DNA of 64,000 nt from Marinobacterium zhoushanense (GCF_014641945.1 NZ_BMIJ01000007.1:62001-126000), one strand, 5' to 3'; counted from the first letter of the stretch, positions 46,297-56,493 are shown. The notes: generated from the letters alone by a model not told the origin. A program made the numbers and translations.

Positions 46297-49200
46297 GTGC
46301 ACAGGTGCAACCGCTCGACAGCCTGCGCTTCCCGCTGCATGGCCGGCGCCTGATCGAGGCCAGTGCCGGTACCGGTAAGACCTACACCATCGCCGCGCTC
46401 TACCTGCGCCTGGTGCTCGGTCACGGTGGCGACAATGCCCATGGCCGCGCGTTGCTGCCGCCGGAGATCCTGGTGGTGACCTTCACCAATGCCGCCACCC
46501 GCGAGCTGCGTGAGCGTATCCGCGATCGCCTGGCCGAGGCCGCCCAGGTGTTCCGGGGCCAGAAAGCCGCGGCTGATCAGTTCCTGCAGGCGCTGCTGGC
46601 CGAGCCGGCCTATGCAGACGAGAGTGCCCGCGCTGCGGCCGCCTACCAGCTTGAGCGCGCCGCCCAGTGGATGGATGAGGCGGCGATCTACACCATTCAC
46701 GGCTGGAGCCAGCGCATGCTGAGCCAGCACGCCTTCGACAGCGGCAGTCTGTTCGACCAGCAGCTCGACAATGAGGATGCGGAACTGCTCAGCGAGGCGG
46801 TACAGGATTACTGGCGCACCTTCTGCTATCCGCTGCCCAGGCCCGCCGCGAGAGCGCTTGGCGCAATGGCCAAGGATCCGCAGCAGCTGGAAGTGGTGCT
46901 CAGGCCGATGCTGGGTGCCAACGGGGCGGCGCTCTGTATCCGCGGCGAGCCGGTGCCAGACGCGCTGTCGCCGACCACCTTTGCCAGCGAACTGATGCAG
47001 TGGCAGCAGCAGCGCGATGCATTGGAGCTGAGTGCCCGCAGGCTGTGGCTCGACGGGTTGGACGAGGTGGAGCAACTGCTGCAGCAGGCGGTGAGCGAGG
47101 GCGTGCTGAGCAAGGCCAGTTTCAAGCCGGACAACCTGCCGCAATGGCTCAGCGAGATGCGGGACTGGGCCGAAGGGGACGCAGCCGACGACAAGCTGTT
47201 GCTGCGCTTTAGCCGGGCCAACCTGCGTGCGCGCACCAACAAGAAGTTCCAGTTCGACGGCACCCCGGATCATCCGGCGTTCGAGGCGCTGGAGCGGCTG
47301 ACCGACTATCTGGCGAGCGCGCCGGACCTGAACCCGGTGCGTCGCCATGCCGCCGAGTGGGTCGGCCAGCGATTCGAACAGGGCAAGCGCCGGGCGGCGC
47401 GCCTCGGTTTCGACGATCTGCTCAGCCGCCTCGACGAAGCGTTGCACGGTGAGGCCGGCGAGCGCCTGGCGCAGCAGATCGCGCTGCAATACCCGGTAGC
47501 GCTGATCGACGAGTTCCAGGATACCGACCCGGTGCAGTACCGCAGTTTCAGCCGCATCTATGGCGGCGAGAGAGCGCAGAGCAGCGCCCTGTTGATGATC
47601 GGCGATCCGAAGCAGGCGATCTACGCCTTCCGCGGTGCCGATATCCACACCTACCTGCGGGCGCGCCGGGACAGTGCCGGTGCGCTCTACTCCATGGGCA
47701 CCAACTACCGCTCCAGCGCCGCGATGGTTGGCGCGGTCAATCACCTGTTCCAGCGCGCGGAGCAGAGCGAGGCCGGTGGCGCCTTCCAATTCGCCCAGGA
47801 TGGCGATAATCCGCTGCCCTTTCATCCGGTGGCGGCCAAAGGACGAGGCGAAATCCTGGAGCTGGACGGGAAAGCGCAGAGTGCACTGACCGGCTGGTGG
47901 CTGGACCCGGAACTGGTGCAGACCAAGGAGGTATTCCGTGCCGGGATCGCCGAGTCCACCGCCAGCGAGATCTGCCGCCTGCTGGCGCTGGGACAGCAGC
48001 AACGGGCCGGGTTTCGCCAGGCCGATGGCAGCCTGAAACCGCTGCAACCGGGTGATATCGCGATTCTGGTGCGTACCGGCACCGAGGCGCACTGGGTGCG
48101 GCAGGCACTGGATCGACGGGCGGTCCGCAGTGTCTACCTGTCGGACCGGGAGTCGGTGTTCGATACCCTGGAGGCGCAGGACCTGTGGCGTTGGCTGCGT
48201 GCCTGTGCCGAGCCGGAGCAACCGCGCCTGGTGCACGCCGCGCTGGCCACCGCCACGCTGGCGCTGGGTTTGACCGAACTGGACCTGCTCAATCGGGATG
48301 AGAGCGCCTGGGAGGCTCAGGTGGAGCTGTTTCGCGGCCTGCGCGATGCCTGGCGACGCCAGGGTGTGCTGGCGCTGGTGCGCCGTCTGCTCGATGCTTT
48401 TGAGCTTCCCGCCCGCCTGCTGCAGCAGAGTGGCGGTGAGCGAGTACTGACCAACATTCTGCATCTGGCGGAGATGCTGCAGGCGGCCAGCGTGCAGCTC
48501 GATGGCGAGTTGGCGCTGATCCGTTACCTGGCCGAGCAGTTGGCCGGTAGCGGCAGCGATGCGGATGAGCGCGTATTGCGCCTGGAGAGCGACGCCGACC
48601 GGGTGCAGGTGATCACCATCCACAAATCCAAGGGCCTGGAGTATCCGCTGGTATTTCTGCCCTTCATTAGCGACTGTCGCAAGGTCAGCGCCCGCGCCGG
48701 CAGCTATCTCTACCACGGCGACAACGGTGAAACACTGATCGAGCTGGATGCCGGCGACAAGGACGCTTGTGCCCGTGCCGATCGTGAGCGGTTGCAGGAG
48801 GACCTGCGTCTGCTTTACGTGGCACTGACCCGCCCGGTACACGCCTGCTGGCTGGGTCTGGCCCCGCTCAAGGAGGTGGGCAAGAGTGCCCTTGGCCAGC
48901 TGCTCGGTGTGGCCGATGCGGGTGCCGAGGCGCTGCACCCGGCCTTCGCCGCGCTATGCCGTGACGGCCAGCTCGGTCTCGAACCACTGCCGGCGGCGAG
49001 CAACGAACTGCTGCCCGCACCGTCGACGCTACAGGTGTTGCGGCCGGCGGCCCGCTTTAGCCGGGTGTTCGACAGCAAGCCCTGGTGGATCGCCAGTTAT
49101 TCGGCGCTGTGTCGGCTCAAAGGCCAACAGAGCGATAACTCCCTGGAATCCGTAGCGGAGGCTGACACTGCGCGCGACAGCACCCTGCTGGAAAGCCGGG

Positions 49201-50018
49201 ATGAGCCGGCGACCCCAGCCGCTCAGATTCAGGGCAATGCCGATATCCACAGGTTCTGGAAGGGGCCGGCCGCGGGTACCTTCCTGCACGGTATGCTGGA
49301 GTGGGCGGCGGCGGAGGGCTTCGCCGCGGTCGCCGACAGCCCTGAGTTGCGTGCCGAGTTTCTCGAGCCACGCTGTCAGCGTCGCGACTGGCAACCCTGG
49401 CGGTCACTGCTCGATGACTGGCTGCTCAGGCTGCTGCAAACGCCACTGCCGCTGGAGGCTCAACCCGTTTCCGGGGGTGCCCTGCGCCTGCGCGACTTGT
49501 CCGGCGCCAAGGCAGAGATGGAGTTCTGGTTCAGCAGTGCACCGCTGCGTATTGCGCAGCTCGATGCACTGGTGCGTCAGCATATCCTGCCGGGCCACGC
49601 GCGGCCGGAGCTGGAGGACGGACAGCTGAATGGCATGCTGAAAGGATTTATCGACCTGACCTTCGAGCATCAGGGACGCTACTGGGTGGCGGACTACAAA
49701 TCCAACTGGCTGGGGCCGAACAGTCAGAGTTATACACAGGAGGCGATGCGCGAGGCGATCCTGCACAAACGTTACGACATGCAGTACGTGCTCTATACCC
49801 TGGCGCTGCATCGCTTGCTCAAGGCACGCGTGCCCGGATACGCCGAAGATCCGGCGCAGGGATACAAGCAGTACGTCGGTGGCGCGCTCTACCTGTTCCT
49901 GCGCGGCATAGACGAGCCCGAACGGCGCGGTGCCTTCGTCGACCGTCCGCCGGTTGAGCTGATTGTCGAGCTTGACCGCCTGTTCACCGGTCAGCGTGAG
50001 GAGGTCGCCCATGGCTGA
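46293..50018 (+). CDS. recB: Exodeoxyribonuclease V subunit beta (RecB)
   Basis: RecB is the 3'-5' UvrD-type helicase and the nuclease of RecBCD. The 1241-residue protein has Walker A in LIEASAGTGKTYTIAALYLR, motif II in ALIDEFQDTDPVQYRSF, IGDPKQAIYAFRGADIHTYL, and motifs V/VI in VQVITIHKSKGLEYPLVFLP and LLYVALTRPVHACWL. The C-terminal nuclease domain keeps the metal-binding residues in MLKGFIDLTFEHQGRYWV and ADYKSNWLG. The order recC-recB-recD lacks the ptrA gene found in E. coli. RecB and RecC are co-translated, and recD starts inside recB. Confidence 0.96.
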   Translation: MSAQVQPLDSLRFPLHGRRLIEASAGTGKTYTIAALYLRLVLGHGGDNAHGRALLPPEILVVTFTNAATRELRERIRDRLAEAAQVFRGQKAAADQFLQALLAEPAYADESARAAAAYQLERAAQWMDEAAIYTIHGWSQRMLSQHAFDSGSLFDQQLDNEDAELLSEAVQDYWRTFCYPLPRPAARALGAMAKDPQQLEVVLRPMLGANGAALCIRGEPVPDALSPTTFASELMQWQQQRDALELSARRLWLDGLDEVEQLLQQAVSEGVLSKASFKPDNLPQWLSEMRDWAEGDAADDKLLLRFSRANLRARTNKKFQFDGTPDHPAFEALERLTDYLASAPDLNPVRRHAAEWVGQRFEQGKRRAARLGFDDLLSRLDEALHGEAGERLAQQIALQYPVALIDEFQDTDPVQYRSFSRIYGGERAQSSALLMIGDPKQAIYAFRGADIHTYLRARRDSAGALYSMGTNYRSSAAMVGAVNHLFQRAEQSEAGGAFQFAQDGDNPLPFHPVAAKGRGEILELDGKAQSALTGWWLDPELVQTKEVFRAGIAESTASEICRLLALGQQQRAGFRQADGSLKPLQPGDIAILVRTGTEAHWVRQALDRRAVRSVYLSDRESVFDTLEAQDLWRWLRACAEPEQPRLVHAALATATLALGLTELDLLNRDESAWEAQVELFRGLRDAWRRQGVLALVRRLLDAFELPARLLQQSGGERVLTNILHLAEMLQAASVQLDGELALIRYLAEQLAGSGSDADERVLRLESDADRVQVITIHKSKGLEYPLVFLPFISDCRKVSARAGSYLYHGDNGETLIELDAGDKDACARADRERLQEDLRLLYVALTRPVHACWLGLAPLKEVGKSALGQLLGVADAGAEALHPAFAALCRDGQLGLEPLPAASNELLPAPSTLQVLRPAARFSRVFDSKPWWIASYSALCRLKGQQSDNSLESVAEADTARDSTLLESRDEPATPAAQIQGNADIHRFWKGPAAGTFLHGMLEWAAAEGFAAVADSPELRAEFLEPRCQRRDWQPWRSLLDDWLLRLLQTPLPLEAQPVSGGALRLRDLSGAKAEMEFWFSSAPLRIAQLDALVRQHILPGHARPELEDGQLNGMLKGFIDLTFEHQGRYWVADYKSNWLGPNSQSYTQEAMREAILHKRYDMQYVLYTLALHRLLKARVPGYAEDPAQGYKQYVGGALYLFLRGIDEPERRGAFVDRPPVELIVELDRLFTGQREEVAHG

Positions 50019-52074
50019 ACAACCGGATCTGTTTGCCACGCCTGAGCTGCAAACCCTGCATGGAGATCGGCTCTGGCAGGTACTGGAGCAGTGGCAGCGC
50101 CAGGGCTGGATACGGGCGCTGGACCTGGCGCTGGTGCGGATGCTGGCGCAACTGGATCCTGCTGCTGCGCCCGAGCTGTTGCTGGCGGTGGCGATGACCA
50201 GCCACCAGCTCGGGCGCGGGCATATCTGCCTGGACCTGGAAGCCACCCTGGCCGACCCGGATGCGGCGTTGTCGCTGCCGCCGGAGGGGGCGTTTGGTGA
50301 AACCCTGCCGGACCGCCCCAGCGAGTTGCTCGGCGGTCTGTCGCTGCCTGACTGGCTGGATCGGATCGCCAGCTCTGCGCTGGTGCAGAAGGGCGCCGGC
50401 GCCGCACCGCTGGTGCTTGAGCCGGGCACCCCAGCACGTCTCTACCTGCGCCGTCAGTGGCGCTACGAGGTGGCGGTCGCCGCGGCGATTCGTGCGCGGC
50501 TGAATAGCGATGAAGCGGACAGCCTGCCTGCCGGGATGAGCGAGCGGCTGGACCTGTTGTTCGATACCCCCGCCGATGGCGAGATCGACTGGCAGCGGCT
50601 GGCCTGCGCACTGGCCGGCTCCAGTCGCTTTGCGATCATCACCGGCGGTCCCGGAACCGGCAAAACCACCACCGTGGTGCGGCTGCTGGCGCTGCTGCAG
50701 AGCCAGGCGCTGGACCGTGATGCGCCGCTGCGTATCCGCCTGGCGGCGCCGACCGGCAAGGCGGCGGCGCGTTTGACCGAGTCGATCGGGCGGGCGGTGT
50801 CCCAGTTGCCGGTGGGGATGGCGCGGCAGATCCCCACCGAGGTCAGCACCCTGCACCGCCTGCTTGGTTCGCGTCCGGATACCCGTCATTTTCGTCATCA
50901 CGCCGACAATCCGTTACACGCCGACCTGGTGGTAATCGACGAGGCGTCAATGATCGACCTGGAGATGATGCATGCGCTGCTTGCAGCGCTGCCGGTCAGG
51001 GCACAACTGATTCTGCTCGGTGACAAGGATCAACTGGCCTCGGTGGAGGCCGGGGCGGTGTTGGGCGATCTCTGCCTCGACGCCGAGTGGGGCGGTTATT
51101 CGGCCGCGACCCTGGGGCGGTCCGCAGGCGCCGGGGCCGGTGATCTGGCCCAGTGGCAGGCAGTCGCAGGACGCGCGGGAGATCAACCGCTGGCCCAGCA
51201 TATCGTCATGCTCCGCCACAGCCATCGATTCGGCGAGCACAGCGGTATCGGGCGCCTGGCGCGGGGCGTCAACAACGGCGATCTGAAAACGGTGGAACGC
51301 ACGCTGGGGGGCTTCCCGGAGCAGCTGGAGCTGCTGGAACCCCGCGCCGAACAAACACCGGCCCTGCGCGCGTTGATGCTCAGCGGCGGCCGTCTTGGCC
51401 GCGAACAAGGAGCGCCAGGATACAGCGGTTATCTGCAATTGCTGCGGACTGAGCGCCCCGCGAGCGCCGATTATGCCGATGTCGCTCGGCAGGAGTGGGC
51501 GCACAGGCTGCTGGCGAGCTTTGCCCGTTTCCGCGTGCTCTGCGCACTGCGCAAGGGCCCCTGGGGCGTGGAGGGGATGAATCAGCGCATCGAACAGGTG
51601 CTGGCCGACGCCGGCCTGTTGCAGCCCGATCAGCTTTGGTACGAGGGGCGGCCGGTGATGCTGACCCGCAACGACTACTCACTGGGGCTGATGAACGGCG
51701 ATATCGGTCTCTGCCTGAAGGTGCCGCGAAGCGAGGGCGGCGAGGTGCTGAGGGTAGTATTCCCGCTGGCCGATGGATCGCTGAAATGGGTGTTGCCGAG
51801 CCGCTTGCAGAGCACCGAAACGGTGTTCGCGATGACGGTACACAAGTCACAGGGCTCGGAGTTCGCCCATACGGCACTGGTGCTGCCGCCCGGGCCGAAC
51901 CCGGTATTGACGCGGGAACTGGTCTATACCGGCATCACCCGCGCCAGCGACTGGTTCACCCTGGTGTTACCGGCCAGGGCGCGACTGCATGAGGCGATCG
52001 CTACCCGGGTGCATAGGGCCAGCGCCCTGCGCACCCGCATTCTGGCGGCGGATCTTGGCTCAGCGCAGCAGTAG
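50011..52074 (+). CDS. recD: Exodeoxyribonuclease V subunit alpha (RecD)
   Basis: RecD is the fast 5'-3' helicase of RecBCD and controls its nuclease. The 687-residue product starts MAEQPDLFATPELQTL; GAGGAGG eight bases upstream and overlap with the recB end support this start over the longer open frame. Walker A is FAIITGGPGTGKTTTVVRLL, motif II is DLVVIDEASMIDLEMM, and the C-terminal motif VFAMTVHKSQGSEFAHTALVLP is the SF1B signature. Its 3' end overlaps the convergent Usp gene by 15 bases. Confidence 0.96.
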   Translation: MAEQPDLFATPELQTLHGDRLWQVLEQWQRQGWIRALDLALVRMLAQLDPAAAPELLLAVAMTSHQLGRGHICLDLEATLADPDAALSLPPEGAFGETLPDRPSELLGGLSLPDWLDRIASSALVQKGAGAAPLVLEPGTPARLYLRRQWRYEVAVAAAIRARLNSDEADSLPAGMSERLDLLFDTPADGEIDWQRLACALAGSSRFAIITGGPGTGKTTTVVRLLALLQSQALDRDAPLRIRLAAPTGKAAARLTESIGRAVSQLPVGMARQIPTEVSTLHRLLGSRPDTRHFRHHADNPLHADLVVIDEASMIDLEMMHALLAALPVRAQLILLGDKDQLASVEAGAVLGDLCLDAEWGGYSAATLGRSAGAGAGDLAQWQAVAGRAGDQPLAQHIVMLRHSHRFGEHSGIGRLARGVNNGDLKTVERTLGGFPEQLELLEPRAEQTPALRALMLSGGRLGREQGAPGYSGYLQLLRTERPASADYADVARQEWAHRLLASFARFRVLCALRKGPWGVEGMNQRIEQVLADAGLLQPDQLWYEGRPVMLTRNDYSLGLMNGDIGLCLKVPRSEGGEVLRVVFPLADGSLKWVLPSRLQSTETVFAMTVHKSQGSEFAHTALVLPPGPNPVLTRELVYTGITRASDWFTLVLPARARLHEAIATRVHRASALRTRILAADLGSAQQ

Positions 52075-52899
52075 CAGCGGTACCCGGGTCTGCTTGATCA
52101 GCTTGCTGGTGGTGCTGCCGACCAGCATCTGGCGGATGCGGGAGTGGCCGTAGGCGCCCATGACCAGCAGTTCGGCACCGCGCTTGTCGACCTCGCCGAG
52201 CAGGGTCTGCTCCACGTCGCCGGCGAGGATCTCGGCATTGACCTCGAATCCGGCCTGCTGCAGCTGTTCATGGGCGTGCTTGAGCTCCATCTTCACGTCG
52301 TGAGTGGAGGGGCCGACGATCAACAGGTCGCAAGGGATACCCTGCAGCAGAGGGCTGCGGGTCACCATCTCCACCGCCTTGCGCGCCGTCGGGCTGCCGT
52401 CATAGGCGATCAGGAATCGCTGTGGCGGTGTGAATGCATCCGGCAGCACCAGCATAGGTCGGTGCAGGGCGCGGATCACCGCTTCCACCTGGTGGCCTAG
52501 GGCGCCGCCGGCACCGCCGCGACCGAATACCAGCAGACGGGTGTCCGCCTCCAGTTCGCTCAGCGTGTCGACCAGATCGCCGTGGCGCTGCAGCGTCTGC
52601 GGTTCGGCGATGCCGTCGTCGACGGCGCGCTCTCGCGCCGCGTCCAGCATCAACCGGCCCTGTTCGCGGGCCAGCTTGCCGCGCTGTTCATCCAGCGCCG
52701 CCAACTCTTCGAGTAGGGTTTCCCGTGCGCCCAGTCCGATGGAGCCGGTCAGGTTGGTTTCGGTGGGGTACTGGCTCTTGTCCAGCACATGCAGCAGTGT
52801 CAGAGGGGCTTCCAGTCTGAGGCTGGCCCAGCTCGCCGCGTCACAGATGCACTCGGCACTCTCGCCGATGCCATCGATACAGGCGATTACCTGGTTCAT
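52060..52899 (-). CDS. Double-domain universal stress protein
   Basis: A 279-residue protein with two Usp domains in tandem, the UspE-like layout. It begins MNQVIACIDGIGESAE. The first half contains LLVFGRGGAGGALGHQVEAVI, and the second contains LLVMGAYGHSRIRQMLVGSTTS, the full G-2x-G-9x-GS nucleotide motif (GAYGHSRIRQMLVGS). I start at the ATG with AAGGA seven bases upstream; a longer frame begins 19 codons earlier. It lies 53 bases after the SulP transporter gene, so both are probably one transcript; a bicarbonate/sulfate-stress link is inference. Confidence 0.92.
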   Translation of the reverse strand: MNQVIACIDGIGESAECICDAASWASLRLEAPLTLLHVLDKSQYPTETNLTGSIGLGARETLLEELAALDEQRGKLAREQGRLMLDAARERAVDDGIAEPQTLQRHGDLVDTLSELEADTRLLVFGRGGAGGALGHQVEAVIRALHRPMLVLPDAFTPPQRFLIAYDGSPTARKAVEMVTRSPLLQGIPCDLLIVGPSTHDVKMELKHAHEQLQQAGFEVNAEILAGDVEQTLLGEVDKRGAELLVMGAYGHSRIRQMLVGSTTSKLIKQTRVPLLLLR

Positions 52900-52952
52900 G
52901 GGCGTTCCTTTTTTTGTGGACCCGGTCGTCATTGTTGTTTCCCTAACAGATA

Positions 52953-54458
52953 TCAATGACCCATCAACTGGTCAACCGCTTCCGGCTTGTCGTGCACGGC
53001 GAAACGGTCGACGATGGTGGCGCTGGCCTCGTTCAGGCCGATCACCTCCACCTCGGTACCCTCACGGCGGAACTTGAGCACTACCTTGTCCAGCGCCGAT
53101 ACCGCGGTGATATCCCAGAAGTGCGCCTGGCTCAGGTCGATCCTGACCCGCTCCACATCCTCTTTGAAATCGAATGCGGCGGTGAACTTCTCCGCCGAGC
53201 TGAAAAACACCTGGCCGACCACGCGGTAGCGGCGCAGGGCGCCGGAGTCGACCAGTTCGCTGTCGATGTACTCGCTGTCGATATACAAGTATTGGCCGAT
53301 CTTGTTGGCGAAGAACAGCGCCGCCAGCAGTACCCCGGCGAATACACCGAGCGCCAGGTTATGGGTGGCGACGACGATGGCCACGGTGACCAGCATCACC
53401 AGGTTGGTGGACAGCGGGTGCTTCTTCAGGTTGACGATCGATTCCCAACTGAAGGTGCCGATGGAAACCATGATCATCACCGCGACCAGCGCCGCCATCG
53501 GGATCTGCGATACCCACTCGTCAAGGAACACCACCAGGATCAGCAGCACGACACCGGCGATCAGCGTCGAGATACGGGTGCGGCCACCGGATTTCACGTT
53601 GATTACCGACTGGCCGATCATGGCGCAGCCGGCCATGCCACCGAACAGGCCGGCGACCACGTTGGCCAGGCCCTGGCCCTTGCACTCGCGATTCTTGTCG
53701 CTGGGGGTATCGGTCAGGTCATCGACGATGGTGGCGGTCATCAGCGACTCGAGCAGGCCGACCACCGCCAGTGGCACGGCGTAGGGCAGGATTATCCACA
53801 GTGTCTCCAGGTTCAGCGGCACATCCGGCCAGAGGAATACCGGCAGGTCATCCGGCAGTTCACCCATATCGCCGACGGTGTTGATATTCAGACCCAGGGT
53901 GATCGACACCGCGGTCAGCAGCAGGATGCAGACCAGTGGCGAGGGGATCAGCGCGCCGAGCCGGGGTACATAGGGGAACAGATAGATAATGCCAAGGCCG
54001 GCGGCGGTCATGACATAGACATGCCAGGTCACGTCGATCAGCTCCGGCAGCTGGGCCATGAAGATCAGGATCGCCAGGGCGTTGACGAAGCCGGTCACCA
54101 CCGAGCGGGAGACGAAGCGCATCAGCGAGCCGAGCTTGAGGAACCCGGCCAGGATCTGGATCACCCCGGTCAGCAGGGTGGCGGCGAGCAGATACTCCAG
54201 GCCGTGCTCCTTGACCAGGGTCACCATCAGCAGCGCCATGGCACCGGTGGCCGCCGAGATCATCCCCGGGCGGCCGCCGAAGAAGGCGGTGACCACGGCG
54301 ATGCAGAAGGAGGCATAGAGGCCGACCTTGGGGTCGACGCCGGCGATGATGGAGAAGGCGATCGCCTCCGGAATCAGCGCCAGGGCGACGACCAGTCCGG
54401 AGAGGACATCGCCACGCAGGTTATAAAGGGACCATCCGTATTTTAGGGTTGAGATCAT
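52953..54458 (-). CDS. SulP family anion transporter with STAS domain
   Basis: An inner membrane anion transporter of the SLC26/SulP family; bacterial members carry sulfate, bicarbonate or dicarboxylates. The product is 501 residues from [24 protein letters not shown] five bases before this ATG, and the alignment start, favour it over a longer frame. About ten to twelve membrane helices run to about residue 390, with [24 protein letters not shown] and the conserved [23 protein letters not shown] (landmark [16 protein letters not shown]). A C-terminal STAS domain (about 400-500) has [21 protein letters not shown]. The substrate cannot be fixed; bicarbonate or sulfate are both sensible in a sulfur oxidiser. 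Confidence 0.93.
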   Translation of the reverse strand: MISTLKYGWSLYNLRGDVLSGLVVALALIPEAIAFSIIAGVDPKVGLYASFCIAVVTAFFGGRPGMISAATGAMALLMVTLVKEHGLEYLLAATLLTGVIQILAGFLKLGSLMRFVSRSVVTGFVNALAILIFMAQLPELIDVTWHVYVMTAAGLGIIYLFPYVPRLGALIPSPLVCILLLTAVSITLGLNINTVGDMGELPDDLPVFLWPDVPLNLETLWIILPYAVPLAVVGLLESLMTATIVDDLTDTPSDKNRECKGQGLANVVAGLFGGMAGCAMIGQSVINVKSGGRTRISTLIAGVVLLILVVFLDEWVSQIPMAALVAVMIMVSIGTFSWESIVNLKKHPLSTNLVMLVTVAIVVATHNLALGVFAGVLLAALFFANKIGQYLYIDSEYIDSELVDSGALRRYRVVGQVFFSSAEKFTAAFDFKEDVERVRIDLSQAHFWDITAVSALDKVVLKFRREGTEVEVIGLNEASATIVDRFAVHDKPEAVDQLMGH

Positions 54459-54834
54459 GGGTGTCCTGACTTTTCGTTCAAACGGAAACAGACCGACAGC
54501 AGGGTATGGGCGTCGGTAAAAAGCAATCATGCAAGGCTTGAGCCAGGCATAGACGGTCAGCGTCGAGCGGAAGCAGCGGCGGGTGGGGAGACAGGGGATC
54601 AGCCTAGTGAAACCTCGTGGAGATTGGCTGAAGCCTGCTTTTTTCTTCGCTGTAGACGTCGATGATGCTGATTAAAAAAGCAGCGGGCGATGTTAACACA
54701 GCAGTGCGAGGCCTTGAACCTGGCGCGGCACTGAGGGGATATAAAATAAATTAGAAAATATTAAATTAGATATATCGAATATTAAGATGTGCTGGCTTAT
54801 TATTGGGGGGATCTGCCAAGAAGAGGATAACCAA
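54459..54834. other. Divergent intergenic region, SulP versus tsdBA
   Basis: A 376-base gap between the leftward SulP gene and rightward tsdB. It contains a long inverted repeat (54636-54682, listed separately) and a strongly AT-rich block just before tsdB (about 54738-54790), likely promoter DNA. TTGAAC at 54714 and TATAAA at 54740 are 20 bases apart, too wide for a confident call. No gene is seen. Confidence 0.5.
54636..54682. other. Inverted repeat in the SulP/tsdB divergent region
   Basis: TGCTTTTTT (54636-54644) is perfectly repeated in inverse as AAAAAAGCA (54674-54682), with 29 bases between. On the plus strand it could form a terminator-like stem or, more likely in this divergent region, a regulator site. 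Confidence 0.35.
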
Positions 54835-55491
54835 ATGATAATAACTAGACGCGGTGGGGCATTTGCCGCGCTGCTGCTCACAACCGCTCTGGCGCAGGCG
54901 GCCGGCGATGTGGACCGGGGGGCAACGATTGTAATGCAGGGTGATGGTCAGGGTGGGGCACCCTGCCTGGCGTGCCACGGTAGCGATGGTGCCGGTAACG
55001 ACGGGGCCGGGTTTCCCCGTCTGGCAGGGCTGGACGCCGGCTATCTGGCCGCGCAGCTCAGGGATTACCGCGAGGGTCGCCGTATCAGCGCTGTCATGGC
55101 ACCCAATGCGTCGCGTTTGAACGATCAGCAGATCGAGGATGTAGCGGCCTATTATACGGTGCAGACCCTGGCGGTGACGCCGGCGGAACTGCCCGCCGAT
55201 TTGCTGGCAAAGGGCGAACAACTGGTCAAGCAGGGCGATTGGGATAACTATATTGTGCCCTGTGAAACCTGCCACGGGCCCGGCGCTCAGGGTGTCGGCG
55301 CTACTTTTCCAGGGCTTTCCGGACAGCACTCTACCTACCTGCGTCAGCAGCTTGAAGCCTGGAAAAACGGCACCCGAAACAACGACCCCAATCAGCTTAT
55401 GCTGGCGATCGCCGCGCGACTGAGTGACGAGCAGATCCAAGCGGTGTCCGCCTATCTATCTCAGCAACCGACACGGAGGGTTAGCCCATGA
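54835..55491 (+). CDS. tsdB: Dihaem cytochrome c, TsdB-like electron acceptor of thiosulfate dehydrogenase
   Basis: A periplasmic c4-like cytochrome, 218 residues with a signal peptide ending near LAQAAG. Two haem motifs are present, CLACH (residues 44-48) and CETCH (143-147), one per lobe, with Met residues downstream in each half as likely axial ligands. It starts MIITRRGGAFAALLL after AGAGGAT; a longer open frame lacks a start site. It overlaps the tsdA-like gene by four bases. TsdB proteins are encoded directly before TsdA in several sulfur bacteria and accept its electrons; the name rests on that pairing. Confidence 0.88.
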   Translation: MIITRRGGAFAALLLTTALAQAAGDVDRGATIVMQGDGQGGAPCLACHGSDGAGNDGAGFPRLAGLDAGYLAAQLRDYREGRRISAVMAPNASRLNDQQIEDVAAYYTVQTLAVTPAELPADLLAKGEQLVKQGDWDNYIVPCETCHGPGAQGVGATFPGLSGQHSTYLRQQLEAWKNGTRNNDPNQLMLAIAARLSDEQIQAVSAYLSQQPTRRVSP

Positions 55492-56465
55492 AACCAAGTG
55501 TCTATGCTTTGGCGCTGCTGAGCGTTGCTGCCACGCCGGTCATGTCAGCGCCCGCAGTGCCGGTCGATCTACCCGCGTACAAAGAGGGTCAGTATGTGCA
55601 TCAGGCGCCAACGCTGGATGATCTGATGAACGATCAGTCACTTAATCCCAATCTGCGTGAGGTGATTCTCAAGGGGCGTGATCTATTTATGAATACCCAG
55701 CAGAAGCGCGGTGAGTATGTGTTCAACGATATGAATTGCAAGAGCTGCCATATGGGTGAGGGGCGCATGAACTGGTCTGGACCGGTCTGGCCCGCCGCTA
55801 CCACGCTGCCCGATTTTCGTGGCAAGAACCAGCATGTGAACTCGCTGGAGGAGCGCATAGCGGGATGTTTCTCTTTCTCCATGAACGGTAAACCGCCCGA
55901 GTATGGCAGCGATGATATGCTGGCACTGGTGGCGTACCACCAGTGGCTGGCAAAGGGGGCGCAGGTCTACGAGACCAATATTGGGGGACGTGGCTTCGGT
56001 CACCTTGGACGTGAACCCGCGCAAGCGGCCGACTATGCGCGTGGGGCGCAGGTCTACGCCGATAACTGCGCGGTCTGTCATGGCGAAGATGGATTGGGAC
56101 AAAAACACGACGGCAAGGTTGTCTTTCCGCCGCTCTGGGGCGATCACTCCTACAACTGGGGAGCTGGCATGGCCCGTGTTTTCACGGCGGCCTCATTCAT
56201 CAAGAACAACATGCCGTTGGGGAAACCGGGTTCACTGACGGATCAGCAGGCCTGGGATGTGGCGCTGTTCGTCAACAGTCATGAGCGGCCTCAGGATCCG
56301 CGTTACACCGGAGATGCCAAGGAGACCCGGGAGAAGTACAGCAACTTCCACAAATGGACCCGTTACGGTACCGAATTTAACGGCCATATTCTTGGCCAGC
56401 ATGACAATACCGGCGATAAGCCCTTCCTGAAACCGGACGTGTTACGTCCGCGCACCTTCGAGTGA
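55488..56465 (+). CDS. tsdA: Thiosulfate dehydrogenase (tetrathionate-forming), TsdA
   Basis: TsdA is a periplasmic dihaem enzyme joining two thiosulfates into tetrathionate. The 325-residue precursor has a signal peptide (ALALLSVAATPVMSA). Haem 1 binds at CKSCH (residues 84-88) and haem 2 at CAVCH (194-198). The hallmark Cys ligand to the active-site haem is present: ERIAGCFSFSMNGK, Cys127. Met242 in NNMPLGKPG is the likely ligand to haem 2. SDDMLALVAYHQWLAKG also matches the family. TsdA can run in either direction in different bacteria; with TsdB present, thiosulfate oxidation is favoured. Confidence 0.9.
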   Translation: MKPSVYALALLSVAATPVMSAPAVPVDLPAYKEGQYVHQAPTLDDLMNDQSLNPNLREVILKGRDLFMNTQQKRGEYVFNDMNCKSCHMGEGRMNWSGPVWPAATTLPDFRGKNQHVNSLEERIAGCFSFSMNGKPPEYGSDDMLALVAYHQWLAKGAQVYETNIGGRGFGHLGREPAQAADYARGAQVYADNCAVCHGEDGLGQKHDGKVVFPPLWGDHSYNWGAGMARVFTAASFIKNNMPLGKPGSLTDQQAWDVALFVNSHERPQDPRYTGDAKETREKYSNFHKWTRYGTEFNGHILGQHDNTGDKPFLKPDVLRPRTFE

Positions 56466-56471
56466 CACGCC

Positions 56472-56493
56472 AGGCCGCCCACTGGGGCGGCCT
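56472..56493 (+). terminator. GC-rich hairpin after tsdA
   Basis: AGGCCGCCC (56472-56480) and GGGCGGCCT (56485-56493) form a perfect nine-base-pair stem with an ACTG loop, six bases after the tsdA stop. No T-run follows, so termination may need Rho, or the hairpin protects the 3' end. Confidence 0.6.

Noticed and set aside
46011..48938. 975-codon reverse frame opposite recC/recB
   Set aside because: Wording is low-complexity, Gln-, Leu- and Arg-rich, with no domain; the forward strand clearly encodes RecC and RecB. Long antisense frames are expected in GC-rich genes.
52956..54446. 496-codon forward frame opposite the SulP gene
   Set aside because: Gln-, Gly- and His-rich translation with no domain; the reverse strand encodes a complete transporter.
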